The translations under genes were made by a program, and so were the position numbers. A DNA stretch of 64,000 bases from Clostridium estertheticum (GTDB taxonomy: Bacteria > Bacillota > Clostridia > Clostridiales > Clostridiaceae), in contig NZ_JAAMNH020000001.1 of NCBI RefSeq assembly GCF_011065935.2, positions 827,001 through 891,000 on the forward strand. Reading direction: 5' to 3'. Positions 8,156 to 16,131 of this stretch are shown piece by piece. Position 1 is the first letter of the stretch. The number at the start of each line of letters is the position of its first letter. The notes beneath the pieces are model-generated. The model saw nothing but the letters and a program-made list of their open reading frames with translations, was not told where the DNA came from and searched no databases.

Positions 8156-10093
8156 ATGAGTATTAAAATTAAAATAATTATTAGTTACTTAATATTAATT
8201 CTACTTACAGTAAGTTTTTTAGGGGTTTTAATTGGTAAGATAACAAAGGATGCAGTATTTAACGAAGTTAAGGAAAAAAGTAAATCTGTAACGGAATTAC
8301 TTAAAACTACAATAAGCGTAAGAAATGATTCCCTTATAGAAAAGTCTTATAGCGATTTGAATTCCGCTGAGAAGTTATTATATAGTTTGGGTAATATAAA
8401 TGTAGATAATACTCAAAGTATAAAAGTAGGGGATTTTTATTTACCAGTTTTATATGCTGGAACACACAAGATATCATTAGATACTAAGATTGTTAATGAT
8501 ATACAAAAATCTACAGGTAGTACTGCTTCTATATTTTTATTAAATAATAATAAGTTAATAAGAGTATCTACAAACCGTATTGAAGACAACCAAAGAATTG
8601 AAGGAACATACTACTCTGCAGGCTCTGATGTTTACAATAAAATAATTAATAATCAAGAGTATTTGGGTACACACTCATATGAAGGGGAAAGTTATTTATC
8701 AAGAATTAAGCCATTACTTAATAAAGATAAAAAGGTTATAGGAGCAATAGGGGTAGGGAATACACTGCTTAATAATTATTTAGAAAAAACATTAAATAAC
8801 GTTAAAATCGGAAAAACAGGTTATGTATACATAATGGATTCTAATGGAAAAGCAATTATCCATCCTACTGATAAGGGAAAAAATCTAAGCGAATATGACT
8901 TTAGTAAAAAAATAATATCAAATAAAGATGGACTAATTGAATACACATATAAAAACGTACATAAATTAGCTTATTATATGTATTTCAAACCTTGGGATTG
9001 GTATATTGTCACTACAGCTAACTATGATGACTTAACATCGTCAAGTAAATCAATTTTGTATACCACATTATTAAGTGGGTTATTAATGATTTTCTTAGGT
9101 GGGATTATAGCTGTATTTATGGCCAACAATTTAGTTAAACCCATTAATAAATTAAAGTCATATATGGAGATAGCGGGTAAAGGTGATTTAACAGTACGTT
9201 CAGACATAAACAATAAAGATGAAATAGGGGTATTATCCGATAGTTTTAATAATATGATAGGTGAAAATAAGCGGTTGATGGAAGAATTAGTACAATACGA
9301 TAAATTAAAAACCGAATTTATTGCCAATATGTCTCATGAATTAAAGACTCCGTTAAATATAATTTTTTCTACAGCACAGTTATTTTCAGTATACATAAGC
9401 AAAGATGTAGATTCAAATAACATTGAGAAGTTAAACGAATATACAAATTATATAAAACAAAATTGTTATAGATTGTTAAGACTCGTAAATAATATAATTG
9501 ATATTAGTAAAATTGATTCTAAATTTGTGGAGTTAAATTTAAAGAATCAAAATATAGTACAAGTTGCTGAGGAAATAACCCTATCGACTATTCTGTACGT
9601 ACAAGGTATGTCAAGAACAATTATTTTTGATACAGATATAGAAGAAAAAATCATGGCCTTTGACGAAGAACAGCTGGAGAGAATTTTACTTAATTTAATT
9701 TCTAATGCGACTAAATTTACGAGGCCTGGAGATACAATTGAAGTTGGAGTGTACGATAAAGATAATCACGTTATAATTTCTGTAAAGGATAACGGCATAG
9801 GAATTCCAGAAAACAAGTTATCACAAATTTTTAAAAGGTTTAAGCAGGTGGACCCTTTATTAAGTAGAACACATGAAGGTAGTGGTATAGGCCTTGCTAT
9901 AGTTAAATCTTTAGTTGAAATGCATGGAGGTTTAATTAATGTAAAAAGTAAATATCAAGAAGGCACAGAATTTACAATAAGCTTGCCTGTTAAGCTGGTT
10001 GACCATAATGATAATCAGGACTCAAAAATAGATTTAATTTATCAAACAAATAGTGAAAAAATATTGATTGAATTTTCCGATATTAGTAAGTAA
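8156..10093 (+). CDS. Sensor histidine kinase with Cache sensor and HAMP domain (orphan)
   Basis: 645 residues: membrane helix (about 7-27), a long extracytoplasmic sensor of Cache type (about 30-295, containing GKTGYVYIMDSNGKAIIHP and WDWYIVTT), a second helix (about 297-322), HAMP (about 323-375), HisKA with His394 (MSHELKTPLN), and HATPase with N (NLISNATKF), DNGIGIP, FKRF and GSGIGLAI boxes. AAAGGAG precedes the start. No response regulator is adjacent, so it must act on a partner elsewhere. A terminator follows directly. Confidence 0.93.
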   Translation: MSIKIKIIISYLILILLTVSFLGVLIGKITKDAVFNEVKEKSKSVTELLKTTISVRNDSLIEKSYSDLNSAEKLLYSLGNINVDNTQSIKVGDFYLPVLYAGTHKISLDTKIVNDIQKSTGSTASIFLLNNNKLIRVSTNRIEDNQRIEGTYYSAGSDVYNKIINNQEYLGTHSYEGESYLSRIKPLLNKDKKVIGAIGVGNTLLNNYLEKTLNNVKIGKTGYVYIMDSNGKAIIHPTDKGKNLSEYDFSKKIISNKDGLIEYTYKNVHKLAYYMYFKPWDWYIVTTANYDDLTSSSKSILYTTLLSGLLMIFLGGIIAVFMANNLVKPINKLKSYMEIAGKGDLTVRSDINNKDEIGVLSDSFNNMIGENKRLMEELVQYDKLKTEFIANMSHELKTPLNIIFSTAQLFSVYISKDVDSNNIEKLNEYTNYIKQNCYRLLRLVNNIIDISKIDSKFVELNLKNQNIVQVAEEITLSTILYVQGMSRTIIFDTDIEEKIMAFDEEQLERILLNLISNATKFTRPGDTIEVGVYDKDNHVIISVKDNGIGIPENKLSQIFKRFKQVDPLLSRTHEGSGIGLAIVKSLVEMHGGLINVKSKYQEGTEFTISLPVKLVDHNDNQDSKIDLIYQTNSEKILIEFSDISK

Positions 10094-10105
10094 AAACTGC
10101 ATTTA

Positions 10106-10150
10106 GCAAAACAAATTGCTTACAATTTGTGCAAGAAGTTTTGCTTTATT
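10106..10150 (+). terminator. Terminator after the Cache kinase
   Basis: GCAAAAC and GTTTTGC pair around an inner AAATTG/CAATTT stem, followed by TTTATTAA. The inner part belongs to a short motif also seen at 15239 and 50346. Confidence 0.6.
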
Positions 10151-10270
10151 AATAATACAAAGCCAATACGAAACTTACTATTATCTCAGACAATGGTCTT
10201 TATAAAATAAAAAAGTAGAATTAGTATCTTCAAATCAATAATAATATTAATTCGCATCTATCATTTTAGA

Positions 10271-10305
10271 CGTCACAAACAATAAAAGTTTGTGGCGTTT
10301 TTAGT
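10271..10305 (+). terminator. Isolated terminator hairpin
   Basis: CACAAAC/GTTTGTG with flanking CG pairs, then TTTTTAG. No intact plus-strand gene ends here; it is probably left from a lost gene. Confidence 0.7.
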
Positions 10306-10916
10306 TGTGATACATTGGGAAAATATGGTTAGGTAAAGTTTGGACTATTACAATCTTTACTATTATGTTATATAATGGTAACAGTGATTCGGAATCGTAT
10401 AAAAAGGCGAAGCAATCCAATTCCCTATACCTAGTGTAATCTCTTTTAGCGGCATTTTTTAATAATGAGGTGAAATCTATATTTAACGACATTAAATGTA
10501 TTTTATGAGAATTAAAGAGAAGTTAAAGTATTGAGAAAAAAATATGTACTCTACCCGACCTCTGACCCCTGTAATAAAAGTAGTAGTTACTAAATTAACT
10601 AATAAACAAGCTACCATATTACCAACTCCTCCCATGATACAAGCAGCGATAAATAACAGTACATATGATGAAATTAATATACTCAATTTGTCAAAAGCTA
10701 TTATTTTATCACAGAGATCGAGTGCACCAGCATTCGATTTTAAGGTATAGTTATGCATGTATAGCCATAATCTTTCTTTTTTTGTTAGTAAAGGATTTCT
10801 CTTTATTCTTAAAGGGATTATTAAAATAAAAGTTTATCAGAAATACTTTACAATATACTTAAAGTTCGTCTTTAATTGTAATTAAAGAACTAATAAGTAT
10901 CAATGGAGGAAAATGT
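10306..10916. other. Region without a convincing gene
   Basis: A minus-strand frame at 10492-10758 would encode 88 residues with two hydrophobic stretches (ILISSYVLLFIAACIMGGV and MVACLLVNLVTTTFI). It has no ribosome site at its ATG and no family I recognise, so it is at best a relic. A 63-codon minus frame at 10301-10492 also looks non-coding. The Nudix gene's ribosome site lies at the right end. Confidence 0.4.
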
Positions 10917-11363
10917 ATGGCTACGCAAGGGGGATTTACTATAATACTTAATGAAAATAATAATAGAATTTTACTTGTTAAAAGAAAAGATATTCCAATA
11001 TGGGATTTGCCAGGTGGTAAGGTAGGTATTGAAGAAACTCCAACTGCATGTGCAGTAAGAGAAGCAATTGAAGAAACAGGCTATATAACAAATGCTTATA
11101 AAAAAATAGGTGAGTACAACAGAATTCAGTTTAATGATATTCAACATATATTTTTAGGAAAGGTTATTGGTGGACAAGAAATCGAAAATGGAGATGAAAC
11201 AAGTAAAGTAAAATGGTTTAAATTAAATAAATTGCCTTTTTTTATGGTTCCTCATAGAAAAGAACAAATTAAAGATTATACAAGTGGTAATTATAACTTA
11301 ATAAAGACATTAAAAGATTCTAATCTTATTATAAAAGTTATGAGGATTTTAAAAAAACATTAA
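10917..11363 (+). CDS. Nudix hydrolase
   Basis: A 148-residue protein with a complete Nudix box starting GGKVGIEETP and continuing ACAVREAIEETGY (about residues 37-60), which binds the metal and the diphosphate substrate. The N-terminal strand GGFTIILNENNNRILLVKR is typical of MutT-like NTP pyrophosphatases. The actual substrate (oxidised nucleotide, NDP-sugar or other) cannot be read from the sequence. GGAGGAAAATGT precedes the ATG. It heads a run of three small same-strand genes with gaps of about 100 bp. Confidence 0.9.
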   Translation: MATQGGFTIILNENNNRILLVKRKDIPIWDLPGGKVGIEETPTACAVREAIEETGYITNAYKKIGEYNRIQFNDIQHIFLGKVIGGQEIENGDETSKVKWFKLNKLPFFMVPHRKEQIKDYTSGNYNLIKTLKDSNLIIKVMRILKKH

Positions 11364-11463
11364 TTTTCGAAAGAAGTTAAATACGTATCTTTCTAAGGTT
11401 GCGTCACAACTGTAAAAAACTAAGAACTTGAAATTATTTATATTTAACTAAGGAGATGATTAT

Positions 11464-11787
11464 ATGTCTGAATTAATAGTTATGATGCTTATATTATTAC
11501 CTGTAGGATTATATTTTATTTTTATAGGATGGCGTATTTGGAAAAAAGAACAGATAACGCTAATACATGATTATCATTATACAGGGGTTGCTGAAAAAGA
11601 TAAAAAATCTTATACAGAAAAAGTGGGTAAAGCATGTATTATAATGGGAATAGGAATGATACTGATGATGGGTATTATTAAATTCACATCAAATACTGCA
11701 TATGGTGTGATATGCTTTGGGATATTCATTGTATGGGGCTTAATTATGATATTTATGGCACAAAAAAAATATAATGGTGGACTGTAA
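11464..11787 (+). CDS. Small membrane protein, DUF3784 family
   Basis: 107 residues with three hydrophobic helices (about 5-24, 60-75, 80-100), a basic loop after helix 1 (GWRIWKKEQ), and the segment DYHYTGVAEKDKKSYTEK characteristic of DUF3784 proteins. Function unknown. AAGGAG lies 7-8 bases upstream of the start. It sits between a Nudix hydrolase and a methyltransferase; its 5' gap carries a motif (TGCGTCACAACTGTAAA) repeated ahead of the next gene. Confidence 0.75.
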   Translation: MSELIVMMLILLPVGLYFIFIGWRIWKKEQITLIHDYHYTGVAEKDKKSYTEKVGKACIIMGIGMILMMGIIKFTSNTAYGVICFGIFIVWGLIMIFMAQKKYNGGL

Positions 11788-11896
11788 TGAGCATTCGCAA
11801 TATTCATTTCATGCGTCATAACTGTAGATTATTTCAATGTGAATTTAAGAAAGAGGCAGTTAGAATTTTTTTCAACTATTTGGGGAGGTAAAAATT

Positions 11897-12526
11897 ATGT
11901 TAGATAGTACAGGATTTGATTTATGGGCTAATGGTTATGATAAGAGTGTAAATCTTAGTGAGAAAAATAATGAGTATCCATTTGCAGGTTATAAAGATGT
12001 GTTAAATTATGTTTATAACCAAGTAAGAAAAGAAGACGGTGCAAATGTTTTAGATATTGGGTTTGGAACTGGAATTTTAGCAACTCAACTATATAATAAT
12101 GGATATAGTGTAACAGGCATTGATTTCTCAAGTAATATGATAGATATTGCAAAGCAGAAAATGCCACAAGCAACATTGATAAATCGGGATTTTTCCAAGG
12201 GCTTATCAGATGAAATTAAAAATCATCATTTTGACTTCATAATTAGCACATATGCAATTCATCACTTGACAGACAAAGAAAAAATCAATTTTATAAAGTC
12301 ATTTTTCCCTTTGCTAAATAAAACAGGAAAGATATTTTTGGGTGACGTTTCTTTTGAAACAAGAAATCAACTAGAAAAATGTAAGGCTAAATACAATGAG
12401 TATTGGGATAATGATGAATTCTATTTTACAGCAGAAGAAATTAAAAATAATTTAAATGATGAATATTTCTGTGAGTATATACAAATATCTCATTGTGCTG
12501 GAGTATTAATTATTGCTAATAAATAA
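11897..12526 (+). CDS. Class I SAM-dependent methyltransferase
   Basis: 209 residues with the SAM-binding motif I VLDIGFGTGILA (about 50-61), motif II GIDFSSNMIDIAK, and a motif IV-like FDFIISTYAIHHL. This arrangement is common to UbiE/Met-biosynthesis-like small-molecule methyltransferases; the acceptor is unknown. GGGGAGGT precedes the ATG. Distantly similar in plan to the methyltransferase at 61765, but not a close copy. Confidence 0.9.
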   Translation: MLDSTGFDLWANGYDKSVNLSEKNNEYPFAGYKDVLNYVYNQVRKEDGANVLDIGFGTGILATQLYNNGYSVTGIDFSSNMIDIAKQKMPQATLINRDFSKGLSDEIKNHHFDFIISTYAIHHLTDKEKINFIKSFFPLLNKTGKIFLGDVSFETRNQLEKCKAKYNEYWDNDEFYFTAEEIKNNLNDEYFCEYIQISHCAGVLIIANK

Positions 12527-12638
12527 TTTTATCTAATAATATAATCTTCAAGTAAAATAATACGGATTTTTTTTATTAATAATGTAAAAATAAGCGCGAA
12601 GGGTTTATTATCTCTACCAGCTAATTTTTATTCAATAA

Positions 12639-12670
12639 AAAAGAACTGATTATATTACCAGTTCTTTTAA
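12639..12670. terminator. Terminator hairpin
   Basis: AAAAGAACTG/CAGTTCTTTT around a 10-base loop. The A- and T-runs at both sides allow it to serve the methyltransferase (plus) and the convergent gene at 12847 (minus). Confidence 0.7.
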
Positions 12671-12846
12671 GGAGTTATATTAAATTTATATCTAATTAAA
12701 GGGGGACTCTAATTAAAAAAAATCAATTACTTTCTATTCATTTATAATAACAATTTAATGTGTCAGTATAGTGACGAAATTAAAAATTAATTGTAAATTT
12801 AAAAGAGGACCTCCTTAAATTACATACATGATCATAGCTTCTTCAA

Positions 12847-13932
12847 CTATTTAATTAATCCTTCTGCTACGTTAATTATAAAGTCTTGAGTATTTGTAAC
12901 TAATGTCTTTACTTCTAATGTTCCTCTATCAGATAGTTTGTTTACAGAGAACTCTTGTATATCTATAGAATATATATATACTGGTCTAACAACCCCATCT
13001 TTTACAGTGTACGATGGTGTCATATTTCCTGCAGCTATGGTATGAAGTACTGTTGACAAACATATAAGCATAGTTGCCTTTCTAGTATGTTTTCTCATAG
13101 CATTTTGAGATTCATACACATTATCATAAACGTTTGGCAATGTATATCTATCTCTTATACTACCAGCAAGTACTACAGGAACATCATTTTCCGCGCAAGC
13201 TTTTAATATGCCATCTTTAACTACTCCTGAATTTATAAGCGCTTCCAGGGATCCTGCGCGTCTAGCCTCATTTATAGTTGCAATATAGTTGTAATGAGCA
13301 CTTTCATGAGACTCAAAAGTTTCTTGACCTGAAACTGTTTTGAACATTGCTTTTTCTAAATCATAAGTAGCAAGATTATTTCCAGATAAAACAGCTTGAG
13401 CATACCCATTTTCGACTAGCGAGGTAAAGGCAGCTCTTGATTTATCATCTAATGCAATTGAGGGTCCTAAAACCCAAACTATTTTTCCATCATGTTCCTT
13501 TTCATATTGCATAATTTTATATAATTCATCGTAATCTTTAGAGAAGGCTGTTTCTCTTGATCTTCCACTTCTAAATGCAAAGGTATCACTATCTACATCG
13601 TCAGTAGCAAACCCTCTAGTATACATATATATACCTTCACTTCCATCTTCAGTTCTTCCTACGACAACTTTATCTCCAACTTTTAAATTTCTAAATTCAA
13701 CAACATTTATGTCATCATTTGGAGTAACAATAGCAACGCTATCCATACGGCTCTCATTAGCTATTACCCATTTCCCTTTAATCTTAAAATATTCAGGATA
13801 TATTGATAATGCGTGATACTCCTTATGAGTAACGCCGTCTTTAATTACTTCTTCGATTTTACAGTCTGGAGCATTAGCAAGGAAATCTTGCGAGAAATCC
13901 GGTGGTGTAAACTTTGGTAATTCAAAACTCAT
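12847..13932 (-). CDS. TIGR00300-family protein (ornithine cyclodeaminase/ArgZ-AgrE C-terminal type), copy 1
   Basis: A 361-residue protein recognised by the conserved core VWVLGPSIALDD, LVENGYAQAVLSGNNLATYDLE, INEARRAGSLEALI, VPVVLAGSIRD and STVLHTIAAGN. This matches the LOR/SDH-associated TIGR00300 family, whose characterised members are NAD-dependent ornithine cyclodeaminases (archaeal) and the C-terminal part of cyanobacterial AgrE. The N-terminal about 120 residues form the LOR_N-like domain. GGAGGAGA precedes ATG 13932. Some core positions (SIRDRYTLPNVYDN) depart from copy 2 (SIRDDGPLPSVYHN), so it may have a changed substrate. Part of this gene is duplicated at 7752-7853. Confidence 0.75.
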   Translation of the reverse strand: MSFELPKFTPPDFSQDFLANAPDCKIEEVIKDGVTHKEYHALSIYPEYFKIKGKWVIANESRMDSVAIVTPNDDINVVEFRNLKVGDKVVVGRTEDGSEGIYMYTRGFATDDVDSDTFAFRSGRSRETAFSKDYDELYKIMQYEKEHDGKIVWVLGPSIALDDKSRAAFTSLVENGYAQAVLSGNNLATYDLEKAMFKTVSGQETFESHESAHYNYIATINEARRAGSLEALINSGVVKDGILKACAENDVPVVLAGSIRDRYTLPNVYDNVYESQNAMRKHTRKATMLICLSTVLHTIAAGNMTPSYTVKDGVVRPVYIYSIDIQEFSVNKLSDRGTLEVKTLVTNTQDFIINVAEGLIK

Positions 13933-14017
13933 TTAAAATCTCCTCCTACTAATATAATAATGTATGTAGTGCGTTTAGAAGTAAATAGGTTAAATCATCT
14001 TCTTCAAAGTAGTTATA

Positions 14018-15091
14018 TCAAATCAAGTTTTTTTGAAGATTAACAACAAAATCTTGAACATTAGTAACTATTGTTTTAACACCTACGTATTCTCTAGCAA
14101 CGGCTACTTGATTAACTGCATATTCAGCAATATCTACAGAATAAAAATATACCGGTCTTACTTTCCCATCTACTACTCTATAGGATGAAGCTAAGTTTGC
14201 AGTTGCTACTGAGTGAAGAACTGTAGCAAGACAAATTACTACTGTTGCTTTATCTGTTTGTTCTTTCATTGCATCCAGTCCACGAGATACATTATGATAA
14301 ACCGATGGAAGTGGTCCGTCATCCCTTATAGATCCAACAAGAACTATAGGTATATTCTTCTCTATGCAGGTTTTCATGAATCCATCTTTTATATTTCCTT
14401 CTTCAAGCAATGCTTCTATAGAGCCCGCACGTCTAGCCTCATTTATTAAATCTAAATGGTTATAATGACCCATTAAAACAGATTCTTGAGTATATATATT
14501 TTGGCCCAGTGCAGTTCCAAGGAGTCCTCCCTCTAGATCATGGGTTGCCATAGCATTCCCAGCCATAAGAGCGTTTACATACCCATTTTCAGCAAGTGCA
14601 GATAGTGCGGCTCTTGTATCATAATCAAAAACAACGGCTGGTCCTAGAACCCAAACTATATGTCCATTATTTTCTTTTTCGTATTCGAGTAATTCATATA
14701 ACTCACTGTAATCCCTTGAAAATGAAGATTCAACAGATCTTCCAAGTCCTACATTTGGTAAGTTATCAAATCCACTGGTATACTGGAATACACCTTCACT
14801 TCCATCTTTAGATTTACCTAAAACTACTTTATCGTAAGCTTTAAGGTTTCTAAATTCCACAATTTCTACAGTGTTGTCATCGCGAACAACGGCAGCACAT
14901 TCTACAGATGTTTGGGTTGGAAGAACCCACTGTCCTTTAATTTTAAAATATTCAGGCAATATAGAAGTTATTAGGAAACCTTTAGGAGCAACCCCATCTT
15001 TTTTAACCTCGCTTATTCTAGCATCTGGTGCGTAAGCTAGAAAATCTTGTGTGAAATCTACTGATGCGAATTTTGGTAATTGAAAACTCAT
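14018..15091 (-). CDS. TIGR00300-family protein (ornithine cyclodeaminase/ArgZ-AgrE C-terminal type), copy 2
   Basis: 357 residues, clearly paralogous to the downstream gene (both begin MSF-LPKF and share SAIYPEYFKIKG-like and VEFRNLK blocks). It keeps the more canonical family core: VWVLGPAVV, NALMAGNAMATHDLEG, GSIRDDGPLPSVYHN, VICLATVLHSVA. The likely reaction for the family is ornithine to proline plus ammonia with NAD as cofactor; assignment to this enzyme is inference. AAAGGAGGA precedes ATG 15091. The 85-bp gap to copy 1 has no terminator, so they probably form an operon behind the dyad at 15189. Confidence 0.78.
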   Translation of the reverse strand: MSFQLPKFASVDFTQDFLAYAPDARISEVKKDGVAPKGFLITSILPEYFKIKGQWVLPTQTSVECAAVVRDDNTVEIVEFRNLKAYDKVVLGKSKDGSEGVFQYTSGFDNLPNVGLGRSVESSFSRDYSELYELLEYEKENNGHIVWVLGPAVVFDYDTRAALSALAENGYVNALMAGNAMATHDLEGGLLGTALGQNIYTQESVLMGHYNHLDLINEARRAGSIEALLEEGNIKDGFMKTCIEKNIPIVLVGSIRDDGPLPSVYHNVSRGLDAMKEQTDKATVVICLATVLHSVATANLASSYRVVDGKVRPVYFYSVDIAEYAVNQVAVAREYVGVKTIVTNVQDFVVNLQKNLI

Positions 15092-15188
15092 TTAAAAGTT
15101 CCTCCTTTAACGTAAGGTATTTAAAATAATGTCTAGATTATTTTATAAAATACAATTCATTATAACTAATAATTATATAAAGATAAAG

Positions 15189-15211
15189 TACAACTAAAAT
15201 TTTTGGTTGTA
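15189..15211. promoter_or_regulatory. 23-bp near-perfect dyad upstream of the TIGR00300 pair
   Basis: Arms TACAAC-AAAA and TTTT-GTTGTA face each other with one mismatched pair, about 100 bp upstream of ATG 15091. The symmetry and spacing suit an operator or an upstream activator site. No regulator gene is adjacent. Confidence 0.45.
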
Positions 15212-15299
15212 ATTATGTATTATTTTATATGTTTTATTAGCAAAACAAACTGCTTATAATTCCTTCATTACCACTGGAAGTATTCGTAAAGTATATTAG

Positions 15300-15973
15300 G
15301 TGGAAGTATATAAAGATAATTCACTTTGGCGCTTTTGATGTTAAAAATATATTGGTGGGTAGTGTAAGACTTATAATACCTGAGAAAGGCATGACAATCC
15401 CAATAGAAAAAATTTTTGACATTACCCCTAATTATAATCAAAAAAGATTGGAAGTTTCTAGATTAGTAATACCTAAAGATAGAAGAGGTTTAAACATTGT
15501 GATAGGACTCGTTCGCACAATTTATGCCTGGGCAATTAAAAATGGGATAACACACTTAATTACAAAACTAAATACGTAACACAACTATTCTCATAGCTGG
15601 TTGTGGAATTGGAGGTTCATTTGCTGAGGTTGCAGTTAGAATAGGGTTCGAAAATTTTATTTTAGCAGATGGTGATATAATTAATGATCATAATTTAAAT
15701 CGCCAATGTTTCACTGCTGGTGATATTGGGAAACTTAAGATGAAAGCCTTGTCAGAAAGGCTTAAAGAGATTAATCCCTCGGTAAAAATCGAAGAATTTA
15801 CTGAATATATATCTGGAAAAAATGTTACTAAAATTGTTAATAACGCAGATATTGTCTTTGATACAATCGATTTTCTAGATTTGACAGCAATTATAAGCTT
15901 ACATGACGAATGTAAGAAACATCGATATGACAATATATGTAATGAAACAATACTTACAAGAGAAATATTGTAA
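15300..15973 (+). pseudogene. Broken N-acyltransferase (FeeM-like) plus ThiF/E1-like gene
   Basis: Frame 1 (to TAA at 15579) reads IHFGAFDVKNILVGSVRLI and RLEVSRLVIPKDRRG, ending in TIYAWAIKNGITHLI. This is the core of FeeM/autoinducer-synthase-like N-acyltransferases, lacking start and C-terminus. Frame 2 from 15572 reads TILIAGCGIGGSFAEVAVR, FILADGDIINDHNLNRQ and ADIVFDTIDF, i.e. the nucleotide-binding half of a ThiF/MoeB/HesA E1-like adenylyltransferase, stopping at 15973. Order and spacing suggest one fused or two coupled genes collapsed by deletions and a frameshift. No ribosome site is visible. Confidence 0.7.
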
Positions 15974-16083
15974 ATAATACTTGTATTTACCAATAATGTT
16001 TTGTACAATGTAAATGTAAGATTTTAGGAATAAGATATTTTTATAGTTTAATAATTAACAAACTATGTTGTTATTTTTTAAAC

Positions 16084-16108
16084 TTAGAATAAAATGTTTT
16101 TATTCTAA
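16084..16108. promoter_or_regulatory. Perfect 11-bp-arm dyad ahead of the exported FMN-motif protein
   Basis: TTAGAATAAAA and TTTTATTCTAA flank a 3-base centre. The dyad ends about 12 bases before the GGGGGGG ribosome site of the gene at 16132. It could be an operator or an mRNA hairpin limiting or protecting the leader. It does not match Fur, PerR or Rex boxes that I know. Confidence 0.45.
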
Positions 16109-16131
16109 AAAAATATAATGGGGGGGAAATG

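Noticed and set aside
10301..10758. Two minus-strand frames of 63 and 88 codons, one with hydrophobic segments that could suggest a small bacteriocin-like peptide
   Set aside because: No ribosome binding sites, no recognisable motifs, and low-complexity A+T-rich context; kept only as a doubtful note in the region entry.
12590..12620. Possible tRNA-like or attachment-site sequence between the methyltransferase and the TIGR00300 pair
   Set aside because: No cloverleaf pairing or tRNA consensus boxes could be found; no integrase in the window.
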